Below are positions 1-10,531 of a stretch of DNA of 64,000 bases, one piece after another (position 1 is the stretch's first letter; each line of letters opens with the position of its first letter). The notes beneath the pieces are model-generated. The model did no database searches. It was not told the origin of the DNA and saw only the letters and a program-made list of their open reading frames with translations. The DNA is taken from the NCBI GenBank assembly GCA_022264855.1, contig JABYQU010000083.1, positions 20,024 to 84,023 on the forward strand, written 5' to 3'. This stretch comes from Lenzites betulinus. Its lineage: Eukaryota; Basidiomycota; Agaricomycetes; Polyporales; Polyporaceae. A program made the position numbers and the translations under genes.

Positions 1-1080
1 GCTGGATAGTTGCAGGAGCTGAAAGTATCAAACTTTGAACGTTTGAACGATTCAGCTCGAAGGTCATGCGTAAAAAATAATCAATGTTATATTCATGTAT
101 GGTCCGCGGTAATGCTCATACTTCCTTCACCCATATAATCCTCAAATGAGACCCTAGACATGCAGATCGCTTCACGAGATACGATCACAACTTTACTCAC
201 GCGTGCCGAGAGCGTACTTGGCGGGAGAAAGCAGTCTATATTCATAGCATTTATATCAATGGGCAACATATGATTCGAGATATTCTTGGAAACGTATCTG
301 ACATCGAAGAGGGCGTACGAAGATACCTGAATAAAACTAAAATGAGCATTTGGTTTTTGACAGAAATTCGCGCAAAACGGGACTTACGTAGAGAGGACGG
401 CTTAGGACTTTGAAGTTGAAACCGACGGAGACAGTGTGCTCATCTGACGCGGTACGACTACGTGTATTTGTTAGTCTCGGGTATCCTCTAGCAGACATGA
501 TTGAACGTACATAGAGTCCCAAGAGAAGGTCATCAATGAGAGCTGAGAATTTACAGCCAGCCGCAAAGCTCTGTGGAAAGGGACGGTAAGTCAGCACACT
601 ACATCAAAATCAATGGCTTTAAAACTCACCATTTCTCTCGCTTCTTCTCGCAACTCCTTGCAGCTGCCTGTTGTCAGAGTAGAGAGGTCTAAAAGCTAGA
701 AATCGAACCGATACAAACCATCCGGGGAAGTCGAGGTCACAGGGTTAATCACGCCCTCACTCGACATCACCGGTAGACAGGAAGCCTTGGTCCAGGTGTC
801 GCGGTCGTGGCCTTCGCAATTCGTCTTCCTGCGGCGAGTTCTATAGGAAAAGTAGGAACGTGTATTCAGCGCGCAAATGTCCAACCAAGATACGATCCTA
901 CGAAAACGGCCGGCAGACTCGATAACAGCACGCCGACAACGCTAGGGGTCATGACTCCCTGCGCATCAACGCCCCGCACCGAGTGGCCAGCCTTACCATG
1001 CATAAACACCAACGACAATCCGCGACATGGGTTTTCTGTTTTCTCCCCGGTCTTCAGCTGCGCGCGCCATGTCCTGTCAC
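1..1080. other. left-edge stretch with no gene I can support
   Basis: Several short ORFs exist on both strands, but none has a recognisable domain, a convincing splice pattern or a plausible composition. It may hold the 3' part of a gene lying outside the window or plain intergenic DNA. Confidence 0.4.
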
Positions 1081-1722
1081 TCAGAAAATCACGAGAGAGA
1101 TCTGCACCACAGCCATGAGCCCAACAAAGATCCATTCCAGTGTCGGGATCAGCGCAGGGTCCTTGAAGCCGACAAGCTTCGACCGAGGAGCAGGCGCGAT
1201 GCGGATAGCGACGGCAGCAGCAGCGAGAGCAGGCGCGAGTATCAGAGCAGAGACCTGAGGAGTCTTCGCTACCTCCGCAAGTACGGCAGAGATCGAGGGC
1301 GTCGGGGCAGGGTCATCATAGTTCCTCGCAGGGACAAGGACGAGGCTGCCAGTGACGGCGTCGAGGGTGGGCACCCATGGATCGGGGAGACGACGGCTAC
1401 GACGGGCAGGGACCTTGACCGGCTTGACCACCCCGGGCTTTGTCTTTGCCGGCGCTCTGGACGCAGAGCGGCCCCGGATGGTCTGGGGGCGAGGGGCGAA
1501 GAACGACTGTGCAGGCATAGGCAGATACTGGTCGGCAGGGAGAGCGACTGCAGGCCAAGATGGAGCACCAGCGACAGCAACGGGAGACCCAGGGCAAGCG
1601 AGGACAGGAGAGCTGGGCGACCCGCACGCAGCGACGAACCCGAAGCCATGGAAGGTGCCAGGCGAGGCCGGAGTCGGAGAGGTGGGGGCGTGGAGGACGA
1701 TGGTGAGCTGGGGAGCAGACAT
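1081..1722 (-). CDS. hypothetical small membrane protein with two C-terminal hydrophobic segments
   Basis: Single open frame of 213 codons starting at the first in-frame ATG (1722). I do not recognise the family. The N-terminal half is rich in Pro, Ala and Ser with a basic patch in the middle (residues about 90-125, many Arg and Lys). Two hydrophobic segments lie near the end, one of about 20 residues rich in Ala, Leu and Ile and a last one that reaches the stop codon, so the protein could be anchored by its C-terminus. The frame stays open about 12 codons upstream of the ATG without another ATG, so an upstream exon is possible. No homology-like motif supports it; the call rests on frame length, composition and the ordered hydrophobic end. 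Confidence 0.4.
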   Translation of the reverse strand: MSAPQLTIVLHAPTSPTPASPGTFHGFGFVAACGSPSSPVLACPGSPVAVAGAPSWPAVALPADQYLPMPAQSFFAPRPQTIRGRSASRAPAKTKPGVVKPVKVPARRSRRLPDPWVPTLDAVTGSLVLVPARNYDDPAPTPSISAVLAEVAKTPQVSALILAPALAAAAVAIRIAPAPRSKLVGFKDPALIPTLEWIFVGLMAVVQISLVIF

Positions 1723-1987
1723 GATAGCAGATGCAAGAGCAAGTAGGACGATGTGCAAGAGTGAGAGCGAGTAAGGGGCTATCCAGTAGCTGAAGATGGC
1801 GGTAGGGAAGAAAGGAGAGGATGGGAGACGCGCCGCGCCTTATACCAGCGATCGAGCAGCGCATGCTCGGAATTGCCGCTTCGGGACGTCCGAGTCTGAC
1901 ATAAGATCCGACATGCAATGTGAGAGGGTATCGACTCGTCCACTTCGTGGGTATGATAATGTACACAATACATGGTCGCGCGGGTCA

Positions 1988-3245
1988 TCACGCGCCGACC
2001 TTCTCAGCATTGCCCAGCAGATACGCCGCATACTGGTCCCCGAAGCACACATCCTTGTACTGCCGCAGATGCCGCCCCAGCGCGTCCCGCCTGCTCATCC
2101 CCTTCCCACACCCGCCCACGAACAGCATCCCATTGTACTCCAGCGGCTGCTCTGCGCGCACATCCGCGGGCACACCGAGCGCGGCCGCATCTGCGAGCGG
2201 GACGCCGCAGCAGATCCAGAGCGGCTTGCCAGCCTCCTCCGGCCGCTGGTGCGTCCCGATGTGCCGCTTCAGCTCTGGCCCGCGGCTGTTCTTCTGTACG
2301 TACGGGCAGTGTGGGCACCTCCAGCGGTCCTCGAGGTTGTTCGAGGGTGAGGGCGAGGAGTGTACGAAGGCGGGAGCGTTGCGTTGCAAAGACCGCGAGT
2401 GTGGCTTGCGGCTCCGCAGATGCAGCGACGGGGTGTTGCTCAACGAGGTCGGGGATGCAGAATAGCAGAGCTCGGACTCTGCGGATGTTGCTCGCTTGGA
2501 ATGCCCATGGGATGCACCAGCGACGGGAGCATAGGGCTGCTCCCGCTGCGGTAGGACGATCGTAGTGGGAAGCTGAGGAGTGGCGTGCGAATTGGGACGT
2601 GGGGTCGGCGCAAGGGCTGTAGTGGCATTTGGCGGACAATCGAGTGGGTCGAATACTGTTGAGTATCTGCTCCAGTCGAGCGTGTCGGGGGGAGCTACAC
2701 AAAGCGGCGCGTCTTCAGCAACCATCGCGCGGTAGACACGCATTGGCTGCATCGAGGCGGGCATCTGTCCATGGTGGGGCATATAGACGGTGTCGTAGGT
2801 GAGCTCTCCCGTGAGCCATTGCTGTTCGACTGGAAGCGCGCTCCATCGGGCGAGAGGGTCACCCAGTGGCGCGACCTGCGATGGGGATGCGTACGCGGTG
2901 GTAGCATCGGGGAGCGCGAACGGTGGCACGCGAAGGCGCGCATCATCTCCGATCGCGTCTGGATGGAGAGGACGAGTGGCAAGACTGTGATATAATCGTA
3001 AGCATCGCGCGCTCGACCTGCAGTGGTCAGGGTACGCACTAGTTGTCGCATAGCTCTCCATCGAAGAGGAGATCCGGGGTGCAAGGGGGCTGGAGGACGT
3101 CCTGGGACGCGGTATGCCATTCACCATTGGAGCCCACAGAGGTATCAATCCCAGATGGGTACTGATAGGCCAGAGGGCGACCAGAGTCGTCGTAGAAGCC
3201 CGACAAAGGGCTGTATGAGGCGTAGAGGGGGGCGGAGGGGTTCAT
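1988..3245 (-). CDS. C2H2-type zinc-finger protein, probable transcription factor
   Basis: Two exons, complement(1988..2984, 3040..3245), 400 aa. The 55-nt intron has GTGCGT, a GCTTAC branch-like site and CACAG, and splicing is needed to avoid a stop just after 3040. The first about 280 residues are low-complexity (Pro, Ser, Tyr, Ala) as in many fungal regulators. A classical finger follows, Cys292-x2-Cys295-x13-His309-x3-His313, then a second, atypical Cys/His module running to the C-terminus (CCGV..., GGCGKG, RRDALGRH, ending with a Cys after His), an arrangement I associate with Agaricomycete-specific C2H2 proteins. A nuclear DNA-binding role is inferred from the finger only; the target genes are unknown. 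The ATG at 3245 is the first in frame. Confidence 0.8.
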
Positions 3246-4050
3246 GGCGGAGGATGGGCAGGGGCGGGGAGAAAGCTGGGGGAATCAGGAAAGCCATCTC
3301 TGGAGCAGAATATATGGGAAACGATGGCCAGGGCGGTTCGCATGCCGCGTTGTGTTCCGGGGACACGAGCAGCCCCATGTAAGGGCAAGAGCGAGGACGT
3401 CGAGTCTGGCACCAGGGAGTGGGCGCCTCTTCATCTCTTCACGTTCGTATTCACCTCAAAGGGTGATCTTCCCACGAACCCCCTCAGATCTTGCCTGTGA
3501 GGGGACGGGCGTCTGTCTCGCGGTGGGCGTCTGGACGGTGACTTGAGCGAGGACTCAGTGTGCAGTCTTCCGTCTGCCATGGAGGATTTGGTTTCGATGC
3601 GGTCTCGTGCTGAGCCTCTCGGTTTGTTGTGTGCTCTTGTGCATCCTCTGCTAGTGATTCCGGACTTCTTGATATTCATTTTTCAAAATCAACAGAACAC
3701 GAATTCGAACTGTTCAGTCTTCACAGCCGCGGAGGATACCAGCAAATGTGAGATTGAAGGAGTCCATATGAACCTCGACGCAGATTGTATGAGGGGTGAT
3801 TGCAGGCAAGTGACCGTAAATCGATGGGACGAGGACGACGACATTGGTAAAGTGCTCTAATTCGGCGTGGATACTTTCAGCAGGGTATCGTAGTCTATGA
3901 ATGTATGGTGTGTCGGCGACGTTGAATGGGAGTCTGATGATATATGGAGCATAGAAATATGTGCGCTGGCAAGGTAGCAGATGTTTTGGGTTCGGATCCA
4001 GCATCGCGGGAGGGGGGAGAGGGAGCGTCCGTTCGCGACCGGGTCGCTCG
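3246..4050. other. intergenic, upstream region of the zinc-finger gene
   Basis: No open frame with support on either strand. The part next to 3245 is the likely promoter and 5' UTR of the zinc-finger gene, and the part next to 4050 the 3' region of the small gene that follows on the same strand. I see no repeat or RNA gene in it. Confidence 0.4.
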
Positions 4051-4281
4051 CTATTGGAACATCTTGAACGGGCGGAGGACCCTGGGGAACACGGGTCCCC
4101 TTCTGGGCTTGGTCTCCGGCTCGTAGGATACGATGGGCGAGCGGAGCGTCCGGCGCTCGGCGGCCTCATCCATGCGGGTGGTGACGGGGCAGAAGTGGAC
4201 TTTGAGCCGGGGGGAGGGCAGCGCGTCCTCGGCGGGGATGCGGAGAGTGACGACGCAGGCGGGCGCGGAACGGTAGGGCAT
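4051..4281 (-). CDS. small hypothetical protein, 76 aa
   Basis: Intronless 76-aa frame from ATG 4281 to a stop at 4051. Basic, no signal peptide or membrane segment, ending in an Arg/Pro/Phe-rich tail. I do not recognise it. It is reported because the frame begins right after a CA-rich leader that looks like a 5' UTR and because composition is more balanced than in the surrounding shadow frames. It lies on the same strand between the zinc-finger gene and the DUF1295 gene. It may instead be the end of an unresolved spliced gene. Confidence 0.35.
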   Translation of the reverse strand: MPYRSAPACVVTLRIPAEDALPSPRLKVHFCPVTTRMDEAAERRTLRSPIVSYEPETKPRRGPVFPRVLRPFKMFQ

Positions 4282-4290
4282 CGTGAAGGC

Positions 4291-4334
4291 TTTGGTGGTG
4301 TGTGGTGTGTGGTGTGTGGTGTGTGGTGCGTGGT
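4291..4334. repeat. TGTGTGG-type microsatellite
   Basis: About five imperfect copies of an 8-bp unit (GTGTGTGG on the plus strand, CCACACAC on the minus strand) directly upstream of the ATG at 4281, so it would lie in the 5' leader of the 76-aa ORF. Confidence 0.8.
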
Positions 4335-4647
4335 GGCGAATGGGGGGTGCGCCGGAGCCCAGGTATGCGGGCTGGAGAGGCTGACCGTGTCGATGTTTTA
4401 TACCTTGTGATCGGGACTGGGAACGTATTCGCCTCCTTACCTGCATTCGCCCGGAAGGCCTTATAGCTAGGACCTTGGAGCTTACCTGCATTCGTCGGCT
4501 AGTCCTAGGACCGCGGACGGGCGTCCTTGGTCTCCCACAGAAAGCAGTCAAGACGCATTCGTCGGGTATACACACAATGATCGCAAGATGCCAAGATGCT
4601 GGGAATACACGGGTTCAGTCCGCACAACATACACATGAGTAGACGGA

Positions 4648-5994
4648 TCACTGGGTTTTCTTCGCCTCCCCTACGGTGTCGATGTCCTGTCCGTAGACCA
4701 GACGCTCGACCTGCTCCTTCTTTCCCTGCAGCTGCAGGAGCAGGCCCCACACGGGGGTCAGGAACGGAACGAACATCGAGACTCGGCTGCGATAGGCGCT
4801 GTAGCCCTCGGGGTACTTGGACATCGAGATGCCCTCGGTGAAGGCTGTCGACGAGAAGAATAGCGAGCAGAGGACTATCGATGGCAGGAGTGGCCAGATG
4901 GGGGTGATGTTGTTCAGGGACAGAGGTGCCAAGGTAGGCGATTCGGGTGCCAACAACGGCATGAGATTGATGATGACCTAACAAAAGCGGCATCAGCATC
5001 GGCGAAGGTACCGAAGTGGGGCCCGAGCATACCCAGAAACTCTGCTCGCAGAAGAAGTTCGGATGCCGCGACCATGCCCACAGGCCGCGCGTCACAAAGC
5101 CTCGCTTGGCGTCCGCAGGGGTCCACTGTATGCGTGCGCCAGGCCAGTCGTTCTTGTCGTGAACGCCAGTCCGCTTGTAGGTCTGGAACGAGTACTGCTG
5201 GTTGTCGGCTACAAACTCGGTAGCGATATCTAGGAGGGCGAGAGTGGCGAGTACGTAGTCGGACGTGCTCAGAGATTTCGGCTGCTGGACTGCTGCAATC
5301 TGGGTGGGTACGCCCAGCAGGAACAGGATGACGTTTTGAATGAAGGCTAAGGAGTGGTATGGTCAGCGGTAGTAGTGTGTGGCAGCAACTGTGACGCACC
5401 GATGAAGACGAGGTTGGTTACTTGGAAAAGCCAGGTGGGAATTTTTTGACGCAGCACTGCCCATCGGTAGTCTTCATCGTTCCTGACTTAACTTTAGCGC
5501 AACGAACGAGAGCAAGACTGTTAGAGAGACAAACAGATTGAAGAGCCCACGTCTCCAGGTGTTGTAGGAGAGACTGGGGAACCATAATCAGAGTCATGCT
5601 GGCGTGTTCCCATCCCTGCGCCACGTACCGACACATCCATATGAACTAAGAGTGGATTAGCAGCGCACTACAGATCAGCGTGCAAGGGCGGACTTACCAC
5701 CAATCCAAACATCAACAGAGCCCTGGGGCTGTATTGCTGCACCAGGTCCGGGTGCACTGTTTCCGGGACATACGGCGCGAAGAAAAGAGTCGGTTTGGTG
5801 GGCCACAGTGGGAGCAACGCGAAGTACGCGGTGTATATGGTGGGCAGGAACGTCCATACTCTGTCTACTTGGGAGACATTTCCTGTGATAACGGAGAGAA
5901 CATAGACGACTACGGTGTTATAGAGGCACAGTTTGACAGGCCACTGAAAGGTGGGGGATAGGCCGCGGAAGATGGCGACTGGAAGTGGCGCCAT
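4648..5994 (-). CDS. DUF1295 / steroid 5-alpha-reductase C-terminal-like membrane protein
   Basis: Six exons, complement(4648..4977, 5033..5346, 5400..5482, 5535..5573, 5629..5645, 5698..5994), 359 aa; introns are 52-55 nt. Exons 2 and 3 are only 17 and 39 nt and both are needed to keep the conserved run FIWMCRLSYNT then GLFNLNDEDYRW. Multiple hydrophobic segments cover most of the protein. The signature near residues 230-250 (TRGLWAWSRHPNFFCEQ) is the NADPH-binding type motif of the DUF1295 and isoprenylcysteine methyltransferase/steroid-reductase fold. Family knowledge suggests an ER-membrane reductase of a lipid or steroid substrate; the substrate cannot be read from sequence. It is divergent from SDE2, whose ATG lies 430 bp away. 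Confidence 0.9.
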
Positions 5995-6423
5995 TTATCT
6001 TGTACCAAATGCGTGAGTGAACGCGCTGCATAAGATGAGATGTATAGCCTGCATATACCTGTCTATCTGTCTGCGTTAGTCAGTAGGCTCAGATTTGTCT
6101 TGCGAGGACCTCTACGCGATGGCTGTAGTCGTTGTCGTCGTGGAAGAGACGAGAGAGAGCGTGGGTGCCGTCAGCGCAGCCGTTGACGTCGACCTCTCAG
6201 CAAGGCTCCGAGACGCGGGAGCATTCCCATTTACCCCACATCACGTGGTGGCGTTTGCTTGGCCTTATTTGTCGGCAAGCGCGTGGCATTGCTTACGTGA
6301 CTACTCGACGCTGAACGTCTTGCTTCGAAGCTTTGAAGCAGTTCTGCCATTGTCCACAACGGCGCCGGCATCCCTCCTCGTCGCACTCCTCGTTCACCTC
6401 ACTGCTGTCCCAGCACACACACC
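5995..6423. promoter_or_regulatory. shared promoter region between the DUF1295 gene and SDE2
   Basis: About 430 bp between two divergent start codons with no supported reading frame. It must contain both promoters. I see no clear TATA box. Confidence 0.5.
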
Positions 6424-7354
6424 ATGTCGACCTCCGTCCTCATCTCGACGTTCTCGCCCTTCCCCACCCTCGCGCTCTCCGTCCCCTCCTCGACGTCGTT
6501 CTCCGAGCTCTACGAGGTCCTCGCCAGTCGCTACCCCGCCCTCCCCCTCCACTCCAACGATGCCGACCTCGTCCTCTCGCCCAGCGCCGGCCCCATCCCG
6601 GCGGCGCACACGCCCCTGTCGGCGCTCCTCGACGGCGACGGCGACGCGCACAGTCTTATCTCGCTGCGGCTCGTCCCGAGGCTCCGCGGGGGCAAGGGCG
6701 GGTTCGGGTCGCAGCTCCGCGCGGCGGGCGGGCGCATGAGCAGCCAGAAGACGAGCAATAATGATTCGTGTAGGGATCTGAGCGGGCGGCGGCTCAGCAC
6801 CATTAAGGAGGCGAAGAAGTGCGTATACGTCCCCTTCGCCCTGTCCGCGACTGTCGTTGATGCCTACGTCTTCTATCATAGGCTGGCCGACTACATCGAG
6901 AGCGAGCCGCTGCGCAAGAAGGCGCAGCAGGAGGCACAGCGGGCGAAGCTCGAGGCGCTCGAGCGGAAGCTGGGGATCACCCCGGGCAGCAGCGGAAGCG
7001 GCAGCAGCAGCACGCCTGCCGACCCGCTCGCGGGCAAGAAGCACCGGCTGGAGGACAGCGAGTACATTGAGCAGAGCAGGGATCTCGTCGAGAACGTCAA
7101 GAGCGCGGTGTCTGTCGGTATGTGGCATTACTACGTCCGCGAATGACCCTAGCTCACTTCGATATACAGCTATGCTGAAGAAGAAGAAGAAGGCGAAGGT
7201 GGCACACAACCCGCCTGCGGAAGCTTCGTCGAGCAAGGCTACCTCTGCTGTTGAGAAGGTCCTCGAATCGGCATCAGCAGTCACCGACAAGGTCCTCGAG
7301 TCCTCCCCGGTCGCGGCTGCTGCTGCCGCCGCCGTCGGTGTCGCGAGTGCTTGA
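6424..7354 (+). CDS. SDE2: SDE2 homologue: ubiquitin-fold precursor, splicing and genome-stability factor
   Basis: Three exons (6424..6818, 6882..7117, 7170..7354), 271 aa. Residues 1-90 form a ubiquitin-like domain ending in Gly89-Gly90, followed by KGGFGS, the processing site of this family. In fission yeast and humans a deubiquitinase cuts after the Gly pair, and the C-terminal part starting with Lys acts in the spliceosome, heterochromatin silencing and replication-stress responses. The conserved block CRDLSGRRL...EAKKLADYIE follows directly and is rebuilt only when the 63-nt first intron is removed. The middle is a charged helical region (about 130-165) and the end is a Lys-rich run plus Ala-rich tail. 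The family assignment is strong; the cellular role is inferred from homologues. Confidence 0.93.
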
Positions 7355-8163
7355 TCATATGATGTATCGTTATGTTCTGCCTAGGTGTATATGTACGTTC
7401 AGGAGGTAATTCTATGTCGTGGACAGTCGCATCGCGTTGGCCAAATGGTTTAGGGAGTATGCGAAATTACCACCCACGCCTATGCTCTTTGGCCCTCGTG
7501 GAGTAGTGGGCGCCGTAAATTACGATGCCAGCGCCACTGGTACAGATCTGGAGCACGCTAAGTAGATGAACACTGCACTCAGTCTCGGAATGTCGCCGTA
7601 TCCCGCAGCTAACCACAGCGGGCAATTTGAATGATGAATATAAGACCGTTCGTATACATGATCGGCAACGCAGTCGTCCACAGTGGCACTACACTGCCAA
7701 TGGACCTACAAGCTGAAACTACAACGGAAGAGCACTTCGGGCGACGGAAAGGAAGCGATGATATCGATACCATAGGGATATCTATATGCGATTACGCAGG
7801 ATGGGCTACTGCTACTGCTACTGATATACATTGACAACGCGGCGGGCCATCTTGGGCCCAGGGGTGCGTACGTACTGTAGGCGGATCCGGATGTGTGCGT
7901 GGCTGCTATGCAACGGGCGGGAGGGGCGTTGGGGGTGCGTTGGAGGTGCGTGAGGATGCGTGAGGGGAATATGGCGGATGTCGGGGACTCGGAGGGCGTC
8001 GCGGGCGGCGTGGAAGTGACCAAGAACAGCGGGAGGTGCGGGAGAGCAATGCGACGTGATGGCGTGGGATGAGGCGGGCATCGGGGGACGTTGACGAGTG
8101 ATAACGAGGAGGAACTCGCGCGGATCGTAGGAGAGAGCAAGAGGGCGGAGGCGGAGGCGCGCT
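7355..8163. other. convergent intergenic region
   Basis: Between the 3' ends of SDE2 and the MFS gene, about 0.8 kb. No supported frame. It holds both 3' UTRs and otherwise nothing I can name. Confidence 0.5.
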
Positions 8164-10531
8164 TTACCGCCCTATGCTCTGCCGCGCGAATTTGCTCGCG
8201 TGCCGTATGCGCTCGCCATACGTCCAGAACAAGAAAGGTCTGTATACAATGCACATGCGGGCAACACCAAGCTCGTCAGTAAGTGTGAACGACGGCGGAG
8301 AGGGGAGTGGAGGGGAGGACGTACGCGGGTACACCAATGAGGATGGAGACGGCCGCGAGGATCGTGTCGCCCTTGCCGTAGCCGAGCGCGTTGTACATTG
8401 CGGGCGCGAACAGCGGGAAGCCGAATCCCGCGAGGGAGCGGAAGAACGTCACCGCCGCGAGCGCTGTCCCAACCCATAACCGTTAGCATGCATGCACATG
8501 GCGCAGTGGTGCCGGTGAGGGGGGGTGGGCAGGGGGCAAAAGGGGGACTTACCGGAAGCGGCGTGCAGGGTGAAGGCGTCGATGACGTACGTCTGGATGG
8601 ACTGGAAGTTGAGGATGGTGCCCGCGCCGACGAGCGCGATGCCGATGTCGGGCGCGATCCAGTGCACGTCTGGGCGTGCGGTCCAGCCGGTGATGAGCAG
8701 CCCTGCCGGGAGGAGGAACGCCCCGGGGACCATTGATGCTATTTACGACAGACACGGTCAGCACTTTACAGTCTCGACCGCCCGCTGAATAGGAAAAGGG
8801 ACAGGGAAGGAGGAGAGACGTACGGAGACGATACTCGGGCTTGCCGACGCCGCCGTTCTTGGCTTGGAAGTGCTTGTACACTTTGTCGAGCATGCGCGCG
8901 TTGATCTGGGACGCGCCGGTGAGACCGACGCCGAGCGCGAAGTAGTGCAGGCCGGCGATCCCCACGGGCTGGTGGTAGACGCCTTCGAAGATCGATGGGA
9001 TTGTCGTCAAGAACACTGTAGCGCGGGTTTTGTGAGCGCGAGGAATATCAACTGGGATGGTGGAGACGTACGGTAAAGGGTTCCGTACACGAACGCCATG
9101 TACAAGCCGAGGAGCTGGACTATGGGTTCGTGGTAGAAGAGGACGAAGGGCCGGATGAGCGCCTTCTTGACGATGTGCTTCCAACTACGACAGGATGAGT
9201 TATGGTTCACAGATGCCGTTCGCGACGGTACGTACTGTCTGTCAGCACCATCGAACACTGTGCGGATCTGGCGCGTCTGCGCCTTCTCAGGGTCCATGCT
9301 CTTCCGCATTCGTTCTGCCTTCTGCTCGAGCAAAATCGGGGCGAACGCTGTAGGATTGAAAACAGGGAATAAATATCGCTGGTCCTCATTGACATGATCT
9401 GGCAGAGGATACGTACTTTCCCTCAGGAAGAACAACCCTAAGAGCTGCACGATACCATCCGCGATCGTTGTTGACCAGAACTGCACAACACTCGTCAGAG
9501 GAGAATGCGTTTAACGAAGCAGGGTTACTGACCACCCAGCGCCAGGTAGACCTCTCTGCGACCCATGCACCGCAAGCAGGTCCAATCACCGGACCCAATA
9601 ATGGTGCTAATGAATAGAGCGCGATCGCCTGACCTCTCTCCTCCGGTCTCCATAGGTCGCCTAGCACACCACCGCCGATCTATACGCGTGTCAGAATTAG
9701 CAGCTGTGCAGTGCGTCGGACCATGACTATGCTGGTACGTACGGAGAGTGGCGCACTACCGCCGAGGCCGGCGAGGAATCGGAATGCAATCAACTGGGCT
9801 TCGTTCTGCGCAAACCCGCAACCCAAGTTCCATGCTAGGATGGTGGTCAGAAAATAGACCTGTCCAGAACGCGCTCGGGGGCATACCAAAATACCACATG
9901 TTCGCTACTTGGAGCACTCGTGACCGGCCGTAAAGTTCACTGAGCGGTCCGAGAAATAGTGGGCCGAATGCTGCGGGAAGGAGGGTTGGCGCCACTATCA
10001 TAGCGCGGTAAGGAAGGAAATGACCGACCGTACGCGGCGACGAACACGGAAGTGAGGAGAGCGATCACGGAGGAGTTCGTAATGCCGAACTGCCCCGCGA
10101 TTTGCTCGCTCGCGGGCGCCATCATGGAGGAGGAGACGGGGCTGATGAAGGTGAATGCGGAGACGATCGCGGTGGCGGCCCATTTTTTCTTGTATGACCA
10201 GCTGCGGGGCACACGATCAGTATGTGCATTGCAGGTACGGTGGGCGGCTTTCGGGAAGTGCGCCAGGGCGAGCGTACTTTTTAGGGTCCATGGGATCGTC
10301 AGGGCCATCCCAGTCGACTATTAGGACGTCGTCATCTTGTGATGAAGGTACTTCGCCGTCATCCTCGTCGTTAGGTTCGTTCTTTTCCGCAGATTTAGCT
10401 TTGGCGTGATCGGTCTCTGGGAGATTGGGGTTAGAGGCGTCGACGGGGTGTGAGATGCCCGGCTCGTCATGTACAGTGGGGGAGGCCGAGGAGAGGCCAG
10501 AGCCGGGGATGGGTGTTGCAGTATCCTTCAT
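8164..10531 (-). CDS. MFS drug:H+ antiporter-type transporter (DHA1-like)
   Basis: Twelve exons, complement(8164..8239, 8325..8463, 8553..8738, 8824..9015, 9072..9184, 9236..9347, 9417..9480, 9533..9679, 9743..9834, 9887..9970, 10029..10201, 10278..10531), 543 aa, twelve predicted membrane segments. A soluble acidic N-terminus of about 75 residues ends in the DPMDPKNWS motif typical of fungal DHA1 transporters. Between segments 2 and 3 lies GPLSELYGRSRV (MFS motif A), and PEYRLPSMVPG opens the second half before segment 9. The central loop carries a basic helical region (EQKAERMRKSMDPEKA). Plasma-membrane export of toxic compounds, polyamines or metabolites is the known range of the family; the substrate is not predictable. 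No biosynthetic cluster surrounds it. Confidence 0.92.

Noticed and set aside
2985..3148. Zinc-finger gene starting at an ATG-like codon near 3148 without an intron
   Set aside because: The upstream ATG at 3245 with a perfect 55-nt intron gives a better, longer N-terminus in frame with the same finger domain.
6095..7290. Long frames on the opposite or shifted phase of SDE2
   Set aside because: Codon shadows of a GC-rich gene; the SDE2 frame carries the diagnostic motifs.
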